Part shown: positions 1 to 10,502 of the stretch, piece after piece
Layout of the letters: each line of letters opens with the position of its first letter
Position numbering within the stretch: the first letter of the stretch is position 1
Assembly (NCBI GenBank): GCA_001600635.1
Contig: BCKL01000001.1
Span: 786,808-850,807 of the forward strand
Direction: 5' to 3'
DNA length: 64,000 nt
From: Leucosporidium creatinivorum
Taxonomy: Eukaryota > Basidiomycota > Microbotryomycetes > Leucosporidiales > Leucosporidiaceae
The notes under the pieces: generated by a model
Told to the model about the DNA's origin: nothing
Databases searched by the model: none
The model's input: only the letters and a program-made list of their open reading frames with translations
Position numbers and translations under genes: made by a program

Positions 1-43
1 TCGCTGGAGCACTCACACAGCCTCGACGACGGCGACCAGTCAG

Positions 44-1177
44 ATGACTTCGCACATCCCTGGTCAGCAGTCCGACTCTTCTGGTCGGCGCAACTCGTCC
101 AGCCCGTCTAGCTCGCCGACGAAGGGCATGTTCGCCAAGCGCATCTTCGGCAGCTTCAGCAAGGACAAGGAGAAGAAGAAGCGCCCCGAGTCTGTTGGAG
201 CGGCCCTCCAAGGCTCGCTCAAGGGATCCAAGAAGCCCATCAGCATCCCTGCAGGAGGGACGAGCAAGGCGCCTCGACCCATCTCCATCCCAGCTCGACC
301 TCCCGGCGCTCCTCTCCCCCCCTCTCTCGGCTCGCGTCGAGGTTCGGCTTCTTCCCGCCCCACAAGTACCATCTCCACCGCCAACAGCTTCCTCCCCCGC
401 CAAGCTCCTGTCTCGCCTCTCTTCGGCCATTCGTCGCAGCTCGTGGGCGGCTCACCGCAGGAAGAGCTCGCCGATTTCGTCCGCTACTCGCCAACTCAGC
501 CTCGGAGCACGGGCTATCAACCTCGTCGCGGACCCGTCAACGATGATGTGGAGGAAGAACTCGCTGACTGGAACCCTCGGGCGTCCATCTCCTCCATCGG
601 CTCGGCTCCCTCCATCGCCTCCCCTCCTCCTCGCGCCTACCAACTCCCTCCTGGTCTCGGCGGTCCTGACCCATCTACCTCGCAATCCAACTCTCGCTCC
701 AACTCGCACCACCGCAAGAAGCAACACCGATCCGGCAGCGGCAGCAGCGGAGGTCGTCCCGAGCTCCTCCCTTCCCCTTCCCTCACTCTCAACGCTACCA
801 CCTCCTACTACGGCATGCCCGCCTCTCCCTCCGGCTCGAATGCCTCGTACAGCTCCTCGCAGCGTCAACAGCAGGAGGCCTACCTTGCCTCGCGCTCTCG
901 GCAAGGCTCCTTCGAGGCGCCGCCGCTCGGTCAGCAGCTGGCGAGCAGGCGGCCCTCGGCTCAGTCGCAGAGGTCGAATGGGGGTCTCAGTCCTCCCATA
1001 GCGGGTCCTCCGACGCCGAGCAAGGCTGGGCTCGAGTTTGAGGGAGGTAGGAGGGGCAGCGCAGATGCGAGTGGTGGGTCGAGGAGGGGCAGCGCCGATT
1101 CGCAGGGGAAGAAGAAGCAGCATGGGGTGCCGTTCGGAGTGAGGGACGTGATGCGGGCACAGGTCATGGAGAGGTGA
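44..1177 (+). CDS. Ser/Pro/Arg-rich low-complexity protein, unknown function
   Basis: A single open frame of 377 codons. The protein is dominated by Ser, Pro, Gly and Arg with repeated RRGS/RRGSAD blocks. Only the start (a basic segment with KRIFGSFSKDKEKKKR near residues 30-45) and the end (PFGVRDVMRAQVMER) look less repetitive. I recognise no domain; the basic, phospho-site-like composition suggests a disordered regulatory or cytoskeletal protein, but that is inference. The frame stays open to the left edge of the window and the ATG follows a CAG, so earlier exons may lie outside. A canonical 61-nt intron (1186-1246) begins eight bases after the stop, in the 3' untranslated region. Confidence 0.55.
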   Translation: MTSHIPGQQSDSSGRRNSSSPSSSPTKGMFAKRIFGSFSKDKEKKKRPESVGAALQGSLKGSKKPISIPAGGTSKAPRPISIPARPPGAPLPPSLGSRRGSASSRPTSTISTANSFLPRQAPVSPLFGHSSQLVGGSPQEELADFVRYSPTQPRSTGYQPRRGPVNDDVEEELADWNPRASISSIGSAPSIASPPPRAYQLPPGLGGPDPSTSQSNSRSNSHHRKKQHRSGSGSSGGRPELLPSPSLTLNATTSYYGMPASPSGSNASYSSSQRQQQEAYLASRSRQGSFEAPPLGQQLASRRPSAQSQRSNGGLSPPIAGPPTPSKAGLEFEGGRRGSADASGGSRRGSADSQGKKKQHGVPFGVRDVMRAQVMER

Positions 1178-1568
1178 TGTACTAGGTGAGTTCTCCTGTT
1201 GCGCTCTTGAAGAGCAAGAGCTGATTTCGGCGCTCTCCTTTCGCAGTCGTCGGCTTAGTTAGTGTAGCTCAGTTGTCCCCTATTAGCATGCAGGTCTCGG
1301 TACTGAATTATTAGTCAATCGTTCGTCGTTACTCCAAGATTGCGGCTCTCAGTGAGGACGCCAGCGGTCGGCAGCCAGACTGACTCGACGATCCTGCCAG
1401 CCGACGACGAAGCGACCTCGAGTTTCGACTCTTAGCTTTCGACTTGCACCTGCTTGACCTCTCGGACACCACCACCACGCTCTCGAACTGTCCTATAAGA
1501 ATCCAGGACTTGCTCTCTTCGCTCTTCTACTCGCCATCATCGCACTACAGCTGCCCCACTTCTCCAGC
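1178..1568. other. 3' UTR with intron, then promoter of the methyltransferase gene
   Basis: Holds a GT-AG intron at 1186-1246 just after the upstream stop codon, containing the branch-like CTGAT. The remaining roughly 320 bp before the ATG at 1569 is pyrimidine-rich near its end. No other gene is visible. Confidence 0.5.
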
Positions 1569-2728
1569 ATGTCACATTCGCACTCCCACTCGCAAGGCCA
1601 TTCGCACAGCCACGGACAGCAGCAGGACACGGAGCACGACTATGTAGAGGCCAACAGGAAGCACCACAATGCTGAGAATCATCTGCAGCAGCATGAGAGC
1701 GCTCTGGGAAGCTGGGCGGTGCGTTAAGGCTGGGCTGAGCGGTGGAAGCAGCGAGGCTGATTTGAATCGCTTCACAGGCCAGGAAAGTCGTTGATACTGT
1801 ACTCAGGTCCTATGCTTTCGACGAGAACAGCACGACTGTGTTGGACTTCGCTTGCGGCAGGTGAGCTCGGCCTCAGCCGTCGTGGCATTGAAGAGGGCTA
1901 ATATTCGACCTCCGCTGCAGTGGAATGGTTTCTCGCCTGCTGAGGGATCACGCCAAAAAGGTCGTCGGCGTCGATTTGTCTTCGCAGCTCGTCAACGCCT
2001 TCAACGCCGAGGTGAGCTAGTCCTACGCCGAGCCAAGACGTGAGCTGACCTGCAAGTTAACAGGTCATGAAGCGCGGAATCGACAAGAAGGAGATGTATG
2101 CGGTCCAGCGCGATGTTCTCCTCGACCAGGACGACGAGCTGGACGGCGAGCTCTTCGACGTCGTGCTCGTGCGTCAGCCTGCTCTCCAGCTTCCGTCGCT
2201 AGCAAGAGCTGACTCAACCCTTTGACAGTGCTCGCAAGCCTACCACCACATCCCCGACCTCGACGCCATCACCAAGGCCCTCTCCCGCCGTATCAAGCCG
2301 AACGGCTCCCTGCTCGTGATCGACCTTTCCTCCGAGGGGGGCGATTTCAACCATGAGAAGATGGTCGACGACAAGAGCAAGTTCCAAGATGTCGTCGCTC
2401 ACAAGAATGGTGTGTAGATGCAGCAGCTTTCCTTCTAAACGCCAGCCGAGCTGACCTCGGCGTTCCCAGGTTTCTCGAATGAGGAGTTGCGCAGCCTTTT
2501 CAAGAAGACTGGTCGCTTCTCGAGCGTCAAGGTCGAGGTGAGCTACTTTCCTAACTGTTACTATCGTTGCGTTGCTGACCTCGGCCTCTCCTCGCACAGC
2601 CTTCGCACGAGGCCAAGTTCGGCGAGATGCGTGCGGTCGGAGGCGAGAACAACTGGGCTTTGACGGTCCCTCTCCCTGACGACGCGGTCATCAGATGGGC
2701 GATTGCTACTGGAGTACGAGGCGAGTAG
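1569..2728 (+). CDS. class I SAM-dependent methyltransferase with His-rich N-terminus
   Basis: Seven exons (1569-1718, 1778-1860, 1921-2011, 2064-2168, 2229-2409, 2470-2537, 2600-2728) join in frame to about 268 residues. Motif I (VLDFACGSG, residues 71-79) and the acidic residue ending the next strand (VVGVD, residues 92-96) form the SAM-binding Rossmann core. DVVLCSQAYHH matches the motif IV region, as in UbiE/Methyltransf_11-type enzymes. The first 20 residues are mostly Ser-His repeats, an unusual tail that could bind metal (inference). The substrate cannot be told from sequence. The ATG at 1569 is the first in frame, and every exon junction keeps the frame. Confidence 0.8.
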
Positions 2729-2874
2729 ACCATTTTAGCAATGCTGCAAGTGAACGAATCTGTGCGCAACTCGCTGCTCCCTCGCCAAGTCGCCCGAGAG
2801 CTCTCTCGAGAGGCCCTCCAAGAATGATGGTGATTACGCATTTTGTTCATTCTTGCAACATTTGATCGCTCCGT

Positions 2875-5425
2875 CTACCGCATCGCCGCCAACGCCGCCT
2901 CATTCTCTTCTTCCTCCTCCTCGGCCGCGAGCATCTCCTCCAGCCCCTCGTAAACGCTCGTCTCGGGAATCCCCTGGAACCTCCCCTTATCCTCCTCATC
3001 CTCGAAGAACGGCCTAAACATCCCAACGAGCTTGTTGCGCTTGTCCAGCGCCTCGAGCAGCGTCAGACTAATGGGCGCCTTCGGTCCATCGACGACCTTC
3101 TCGCGATCCTTCCCCTTGCCCTTCTTCTTGCCCGACCTCTGCCGCTTGGTCCAGCCATTCTCGATGATGCGTTCTTGGGCGTCGCGAGTCGTTTCGTAGT
3201 CCTGGTAGGCCATGCGGTCCTTGACGATGGACGTGAGGATCACTTTGCGCGATTCGTTGAGGGCCGTTTGGTGATGCAGCTCGCGTTGGCAGGCGCGGAG
3301 GGCGGAGGAGATCTCGTCGTCCTCGCGGGAGGACCAGTCGACCTGAGAGCGGGGGAGAGAGGTCAGCGTCGCTTCGATGGAGAGTGGCGCAAGGAACCTC
3401 ACATCCTCGTCGGGCAAGATCCCAATGAACCTCAACTCGCGCTTGATCCGCTCCTCCAAATCAACTGCATCCAGTTGGACCTTCCTCTCCGCCATCACAC
3501 CCTGCGCCTCTGCAGCACCCTCACCCTCCTCCATCTTGACCCTCCTCTCCCCTCCGCCGTCTCTCTCCTCATCGCTCTCCTCTCCCTCCTCCACAAACGC
3601 CATAGCAGCGACCAATCGCTCACTCAGCGGGCCGAGGGAGACATTCTCTGCTCCGAGCGAGTCCTCCGTGAGATGTTCGGGTCGAGTGCGGAGGAGTGGT
3701 GGAGGTTCGAGAGGCGAGGCGTAGGAGGAAGTCGAGGCGATGGGGAGGTTCGAGTCCTCTTCTTCCCATCGCTCGGTGTAGTGCTTGCCAAGGGGAGGGA
3801 TGAGGTATGGGGTGATGTCCTCGGGCTGTGGGACAAATTGCGCGTCAGCAATTGCCGTCGAAAAGCCCCGCCGAGCCGAGAAACTCACCTTGGGCGCCAA
3901 GAAAGCCAAATCATCCTCCCCAAACGGTCGCAGATACGACTCGGCCCAAGTGTGGAAGGTGTGATGAGCGATTTGAGTACCAGGTTTCGCAGCAGAGAAG
4001 TCGCCGCGAACGTCGGCTTGTCGTTTCGGTGTTGGGATCGGAGGGATGGAGACGGGTTTGGGAGGCACGAGGGAGTGGGAAGAAAGGTAGAAGGCAGTCG
4101 CAGCGCCGGGGGGAGGTGGTCGTATCGGGATGGAGTGCTAGAAGGGAGGAAAGCGAGGTCAGCGATCCAGCATCGGCGAGCGTGAAGCAGCGACAGCGCA
4201 CCTTGACAAACTTCTCATCCTTGAGCTTGCGCTCAATGACGCTGAGGCCGGCGTAGCGATCTTCTGGCGGTGGTGGTGGTGCGCCGTTGAGAGTGAGGGA
4301 GAAGTTGCGAGGGGTTCCGTTCGGTTGAGGAGTAGGGGAGGGTGTTGGTCCAGCGGTCGAAGCCTTTGACTCGAGCTTGCGGGCCTTTTGCAGAAGGGGT
4401 TGGGAGTCTGTAATAGATTGACGGTTAGCAAAGCTTCGACCGAAAGCAATGGAGGCTGCTCGCCATCCGATTCGGAAGCGTCCGAGTCGATGACATGGTC
4501 GCGCTTCCGCTTCTTCTTGTCGTGACTGCGAAGAGAACGGTCAGCATACGAGAAACGCGAGGAATATGAGGGCGGAAGAGCTCACTGCCGAACGGGAGGC
4601 CTGGGCTGGCCAAAGTCGTCGTCTGGCTCGGGCGAAGAGGCGACGGCGATGGAGGGAACAGCTAGACACGAGAGGTCAGCGGCGGTCTCGAGGGATACGA
4701 ACAGACTACTACTCACAAGCTGCTGGTCCGACATGTGAAGTGGCGAGTGGTATTGGCGGTGGTGGAAGTGCAGCCCCGGCGTTCGGCGCATCCTCCATCT
4801 TGACGTCCTGCAGCGAGGCGGCCTCGGAAGCTCGGCCCTGCTCTGCTGCTAGCTTCTCCGACGCCGCCTTCTCCTCGTTGGCCTTGACCAGCTCAAACAC
4901 CTCCTCGGCGCGCTTCTTCTCCTTCATCTCGCGCGCCCGCTTGACGGCCGCCTGCCGCTCCTCCTCGTCCTTTCTCCGCTTATCGTCTTCCTCCTGCTTC
5001 TTGAGCATCTGATACTCCTCCTCATCCTTCTTCCTCTGCGCCCCTTCCTCCCGTTCTCGGTCCACCCTCTCCCGTTCTGTCCGCTCGATCCTCTCCCTCT
5101 CTCTCCGCTCATCCTCCTCGCGCTTCCGTTTCCGCTCCGTCTCCTTCTGCCGTGCTTGCTCCTCCGCCACGCGCTTCTCGTTGGCCTGCCTGTCGGTCAG
5201 GTTTCGGCGATTCGCATCGCGGATGGAGAGGCGTTCGGCGGCTGACTGCCGTGCTTGAACGAGGGTCTGGCGGAGGCCTTGGAGGGCGGCGGGGGATAAG
5301 GCGCCGTTGCCATTGGCGGCGAGGCTGATGGGAGAGTTGGCGGCGGTTAGAGAGGGAGGGTGAAGGGTGAACTTGCGCAGGGGAGGAGGGGCGCCGCTTG
5401 GGGCTAGTGGAGGTGGATTGGGCAT
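2875..5425 (-). CDS. ngg1: Ngg1/Ada3, SAGA histone acetyltransferase complex subunit
   Basis: Multi-exon gene read right to left, roughly 700 residues. The N-terminal part is a long charged Glu/Lys/Arg coiled coil (about residues 80-210). A Lys-rich nuclear-localisation-like stretch (HDKKKRKRDH) follows, then Pro-rich linkers. The C-terminal third carries the Ada3 domain: ELRFIGILPDEDVRF, then a helical segment starting DDEISSALRACQREL, ending in a Glu-rich tail. Ada3 bridges Gcn5 and Ada2 in the acetyltransferase module of SAGA. The start is the ATG at 5425; the in-frame codons just upstream are not ATG. It shares an upstream region of about 760 bp with the divergent SLC41-type gene. Confidence 0.85.
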
Positions 5426-6186
5426 GAGCAAGTCGGTGGAAATTGATGATTGTACTGTTGAGATATGATTCGGATCAGCGCGCGAGCTCTGTAGGGCTGT
5501 AGTGAGGCTGCAGAGCTGCCCATCACGCGAGAAGCGGAGGCGATTGAAGCAACGCGCTGGGAAGCGAGCAGAGTCTCAATCGTCGCTGCAACTCGCAGCA
5601 GAACAAGCGTGACGAGGTGCAGAAGCATTCGGTCGACCTCTGCTACCTCGCTACAGCCTCCAAGAGCGCTCGAGGTGGCTGCAGCTCGAGCTTGTTTGCC
5701 CTGAGGCGCTGGTTCCGCCGCGAGAGCTCCGCTGCTCGCCCAAAGATCTCCCGAGAGCCTCAATACACTCTGTAGACTCACAGGATTACTCTGAGCGGGA
5801 CATGAGGCCGATGAAGCGAGTCGAAGCCTGGCGGACCAGCGAGGCGATGGCGGGCGCTCCCTGAGCTGTTCGAGTGGCGCGGTTCGAGCGGGCAGTAGGA
5901 TAGGCGGAAAGGGCGCTGTAGCAGATCACCAACGAGTGGCTGTACAGGGGTTGTTGAAGCGGCGTCGGCGGATGGGCTCGGGGGGAGGGTCGACTTGGCA
6001 GGGTCGACGACGCCGACGACTCCGGCGCTTCGCTTCGACTTTGATCTCGCTATCACGCTTACAGCTCGGGAGTACAGGCAGCTCGGTGCAAGCTCCACAT
6101 ACCGCCCTGCACCTCTCCCGCTCTCCCAGCCGGCCGAGGACCTCCCATCTCGAATTCTAGGCGACGCGCCTGTTCGCTTGTGCACC
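5426..6186. promoter_or_regulatory. divergent promoter region, ngg1 / SLC41-type transporter
   Basis: About 760 bp between two divergent start codons. Open frames exist on both strands but none has introns, a motif or a convincing start. I see no TATA box or strong repeat. Confidence 0.4.
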
Positions 6187-8295
6187 ATGACCTCCAATTC
6201 ACACCTCTCGCAAGAGCATGACGAGCTCACTACCGGTATACGACGACGTTCCAGCTCGCTCGAGCTCGAGGTCTTCCCTCCAAGGCCCTCCGCCGACGCC
6301 AAGGGGAAAGGCCGCTACGTTGATGGACAGGAAACTGTGGAGGAGGATGCAGACGATACGAGCGACGCAGAGGCAGAAGGGCTGCTACACAAGGGCAAGG
6401 TCAATATCGAGGATGGCTCCATTGCGGCTCAGTCGAGCGAACCGAGAAGGCCGAAGGCGCTCGGCGGAGGACGGTCGACCCCAGCCAAGACGTGGATGGG
6501 AAGGACGTTTGGGGACATGTCGGGGGCGCAAAGGAAGCTCTTTGTACGGGAGATGCTGGTACAGGTGAGCGTGTTGCTTCTCTCAGCTCTGAGGAGGTGC
6601 AGTCGCTGATCATCCGACCTTCGCAGATGCTGCCAATCCTTTTGCTTGCTTTGGCGGGAGCTATCGTTACAGGGATGCTGCTGGTGAAGCTGCAGGTACA
6701 TCTAACAACCTCTTTCCTACCAAGCGAGACTCCGCTGACCTCCCATCGCCCCCAGGACTGGCGAGTCTTCATCCGGATAGAGGAGCTCTTCATCCTCGTA
6801 CCCATTCTTCTCAATCTCAAGGGGAACCTAGGTTCGTATCGACCTCTCCACCTCTCCCCTGAACACCAATTTGACCTCGCGACCCACAGAGATGAACCTC
6901 GCCGCCCGCTTCTCCACCTCCGCCAACATCGGCGAGCTAGACCTACGCCTCACTCGGCGATCCCTAATCCTGGGCAACCTCGCTCTCCTCCAAGTCCAAG
7001 CCCTCATCGTTTCCCTCATCTCCGGTCTCCTCTCCTTCCTCCTCGGCCTCCTCTCCCGCCGAGGCGTCCACCATGCTCTCCAACATCCCGCCTACAACCC
7101 GAATAATGGAGGCGTCGACGAATCGCTGCGAGGAGGCTACTTTGAGGCGCTGTTGGTGCTATGTGTGAGTATGTTGGCGGCGAGTATTAGTAGTGGAGTG
7201 CTGGGGAGCTTCATGTGCTCGTTGGTGGTACTGTGTCGGCGGTACAAGGTCAACCCTGGTGAGTTCGGTCGGAGTAGTCTCGCTCGCTGGCCATCAAGTG
7301 CTGACACCGGCTCGCACAGACAACATCGCTACACCTCTTGCATCTGCACTCGGCGATATGGTGACTCTGGTCATCCTCGGCGTTCTTTCGAGCATCTTTG
7401 CCAAGTTCATGGGTCGGTCGATTCGCTCCTCATCTCGCGCGAACCCGTGCTGATTGTCACCGCCTCCAACAGGTACCCTCATATCAACAGCCGTGTTTGT
7501 ACTCCTTCTCGGCGCCGTAGGAGTCAACGTGGTCATCACCTTCCGCAACGCCTACGTCCAAGAACTCCTCACCATCGGTTGGGGTCCACTCTTCATCGCA
7601 ATGGCCATCTCAAGGTGCGCCGAGTACCCTTTCCGAACCTTTTGCTCTCCGACTGACGCGCTGTCACCCTCACAGCGGCTCCGGCCTCGTCCTGGAAGCC
7701 TACGTCAACGAGTACGAAGGCTTCGGCCTCTTCGCCCCCGTCCTCACCGCCATCTCGGGCGCCGCAGGATCCATCTACGTCTCGCGCATCTCTACATCCC
7801 TCCACTCCTCATCCAAGGAGCACTATCTTATCGTCGCACTCTCCCTTTTCGCCCTCACTTGCCCCGTTCTGTTCCTCTTCTTCCTCTTCGTGTGGGCGAC
7901 GGGGCAGGTGCCGGTGACGCTGCTGTTTGCGATGGGGTTCATGGTGGTGGTCTGTGTGCAGGTGAGTGATTTGCTGTATGAGGGGAACGAGCCGAGCTGA
8001 CTTTCGAAGCTCGGCGCAGGTCGCCCTCTCCCTCACACTTGCCTACCACATGGCCTTCATCCTCTGGCGGATGGACTACGACCCCGATGGTGCGTCTCGT
8101 TCTCGCATGCTCTGTGCTTTCGCTGACTCTGACTCCCCAGTCTACGCCCTTCCCCTCCTCTCGTCCTTCCTCGACGTCTCGGGCCAGCTGCTGCTCGTCG
8201 GCGCTTTCGCATTGGGCAAGAAGGCTGTCGCTTCCGTAGCAGGCGTAGATCCAGCAGTGGTAGAAGGTGGTGCGAGCGCGATGGGGTTGAGCTAG
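6187..8295 (+). CDS. SLC41/MgtE-type divalent cation (Mg2+) transporter
   Basis: Nine or so exons give about 550 residues. After a hydrophilic, acidic N-terminus of about 120 residues come about ten hydrophobic helices. The SLC41 signature is clear: [30 protein letters not shown] (split here across the exon junction near 6831/6891), repeated in weaker form as PLASALGDMVTLVILGVLSS in the second half. This fits the two-fold MgtE domain repeat of SLC41 carriers, which move Mg2+ and related ions across the plasma or organelle membrane. The ATG at 6187 sits in a good CACC context. The same frame stays open further upstream without another ATG. The protein ends with a short hydrophilic tail. Confidence 0.85.
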
Positions 8296-8527
8296 TAATG
8301 AACAGACACTTTGTGCATAGATCCGAGCCGAGCGGAGCCGAGCGAGTCCAGCGAGCGGGAAGGTCTCGAGACCGCGAAGGTGGCTGGCTGTGCTCTCCGT
8401 TGGATCTGCGCTCGTGATAACTGAACCGCATAGCTTTCTGACCTTACGCAGCCTCGCTCTACTACACTTTCGTACTGCACCGCTCGCCGCTCCCGCTCCC
8501 CGCTCTCCGCCCCTCCCGTGTCGACCC

Positions 8528-9680
8528 CTACCACGAAAGCTGAATCCCTCGCCGCTCAGCGATCGCCTTCAGCTTGAGGAGCTCAATCTCGAGCTCGAGA
8601 GCCTCCCGTGACCCGAGAGTGTCGGCCAGATCCTCGGGGTCCACCTCGAGCTCAAGTGTCCGGAGAGAGGGAAGGTAGCGAGAGTCGGCCAACGTGTTGT
8701 AGAGGTACGTGAACGTGAAGCTGTCGTAGGGTGCTCTGAGGCTTTGTAGATTGGGCGTGACTACGCGAAGGAAGTCCATGGTTGTGAGGTCGAGGACCGA
8801 GTCGTCGGCAATGCTTCGGAGCGGCGAGGAGGCGAAAGTGGCAAGGGAAAGTGCCACCAAGCGTGGAGGAGTACGGCGCATGAGTTTGGCGAGTTTGATG
8901 CCTTCCGCTCGTAGGTCGTGATCGGGTCCGAAGCTGCCTCTGAGCGTCAGCTCGCGCACCGCCGTGAATGCCGAAAGGTCGAGGGTTGGAGTGCCAGACG
9001 AGTCGAGAAGCATGAGGGAGGTGAGGGTGGGTCGTGAGGTATCCAGGAGATCCTCAATGAAGTCTCGGCCTTCGGTGACTGAGTCGGAGGTGTGGAACCC
9101 GGTGAACTTGGACAGTTGGAAAGTGGGGAGGGAAAGGCGGGGCGAAAGGTAGTGGTGCTGCAACTGTAGGGTCCTCAGGTTGGGAAGACTGGCCAGCCAC
9201 TCGGTTCCTACGGGTTTCCATGCCCCTCCAAACAGCGAGAACGACTCGAGCTGAGGACCGAGACTTGCGATAGCTTGCTCGACGGCAATCGGCATTGGCG
9301 ACGCCTCCGTATCGGAGGAAGGTGAGACGTAGAAAACAAGGGTCGTGCTGGATATACAGGTATGCAGAGCCGAGACGATCGCCTCCGTATCCAAGCTACG
9401 CGAGCGTATTGAGAGTGACTTGACGAGGCGCGCGAGATGAGGATTGCGGACGAGTGTCGTGAAGACTTTTTGGGCATCTCCAGCGGCGGCCGTCGTGCCG
9501 GAAGACCCGACAGTTGTAGGGTTTACAGGTTACATGAAGGTGGACACCACGGTACAGAGCCGAGCGAGCGAGTGGCAGGAACGACTTGGAAACGAGGCAG
9601 CACCGAGCCTGATCCTCCTCCGTCGCGAGATGGCCGAGGATTACGGTGAAGATCTCGAGAGGAAATGAAGGGATGTCCAT
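8528..9680 (-). CDS. F-box/leucine-rich-type protein, frame interrupted once
   Basis: Starts MDIPSFPLEIFTVILGHLA, an F-box-like motif (residues 5-45, ending SALYRGVHLHV), followed by a region of irregular Leu-rich repeats (LPNLRTLQLQ, LTSLMLLDSS, LPSLRTLELE). Such proteins are substrate adaptors of SCF ubiquitin ligases. The N-terminal frame and the Leu-rich frame differ by one base. The second frame is open upstream as VNPTTVGSSGTTAAAGDAQK, so the two meet near 9522-9528, next to an AAA run on the coding strand. No intron of usual size fits. It is a frameshifted allele or pseudogene, or a base-calling error. Two well-formed introns lie in the 5' leader (9766-9819 and 9892-9954). Confidence 0.65.
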
Positions 9681-10502
9681 GTCGGCAGCGAGCGAGGAGG
9701 GTAGGTGTCGGAGGAAGGAGAAGCGACGGCTCGCCAGTGGTCGCGGGTGCTTGTGGTCGAAAGCTCTGCGAGCAGGGCGTCAGGCCATGTGACGTCTTCA
9801 GTCGAAGTAGCGTACTCACTTGCTGTAGCTTGAGCTGAGCTTGTGAGCGAATAGGGAACGAGCGTCCTGTTCTGTCCTAAGCGATGGCGAACTGTAAAGG
9901 AGCGGTTCAGGTCAGCTGTGAGGTAGCATAGCAGAAGGACATAACTCCACTCACTCGGCGCAGTCGCAGCGGCACCCTGGAGCTTCGATCCAGCGAGCAC
10001 GAAGAGAGACGAGGAGGAGGGGACGAGCAGCTGTAGGCAAAGGAGAGTTGTAGGCGAGTGGGGAGAGTAGAGCGAGCTTCCAGGTGAGCTTCCAGTAGTC
10101 GGAGAGTCCGCCGCGAGCTGTCGGAGACGAGTCGAAGGGAGAGACGAGTGAAGGGGGGGAAAGAGAGAGCAAGTCGAGCTCGAAGCTGAGAGTGGGAACG
10201 AGCTTGTTAGGGTTCTTGCACCGAGAAGCTGTAGCTTGTTCGTACCGAGAGCTCAGTATGCCTGATACCCGCTCTGTAGCTCAATAGCACGCCGCCCGAC
10301 AGCCCGTGTCCCTCGCCGAATCGAGCGCCGAGCTGGAGTCGTCGACCCCTTCCCCGTGCTCCCGAGCAATAGCAGACCGCCTGCTTTCGCATTGGTACAG
10401 CTCATTCAGCCTCTACGAGTGGCGCTGCATTCGAATCGTCGTGTATTGCGATGGAGAATTAGGGTGGTAGAGCAAGTCAAGCAAGCGATGGAGCGACGTA
10501 GT
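9681..10502. other. leader exons and introns of the F-box gene, plus intergenic DNA
   Basis: On the minus strand two canonical introns, 9766-9819 and 9892-9954 (GTGAGT donors, CTGAC branch sites, CAG acceptors), precede the F-box ATG, so the transcript has a spliced leader. The remaining part to 10502 holds no supported gene. Confidence 0.5.

Noticed and set aside
3747-3757. GGTTCGAGTCC, resembling a tRNA B box
   Set aside because: It lies in coding sequence of the Ada3 gene and no A box or cloverleaf stems are found around it.
195-4256. Long open frames antisense to or overlapping real genes (for example 195-1001 plus, 452-1123 minus, 3175-4185 plus)
   Set aside because: GC-rich codon use leaves other frames open by chance; these have no motifs, no splice signals and low-complexity shadow sequence.
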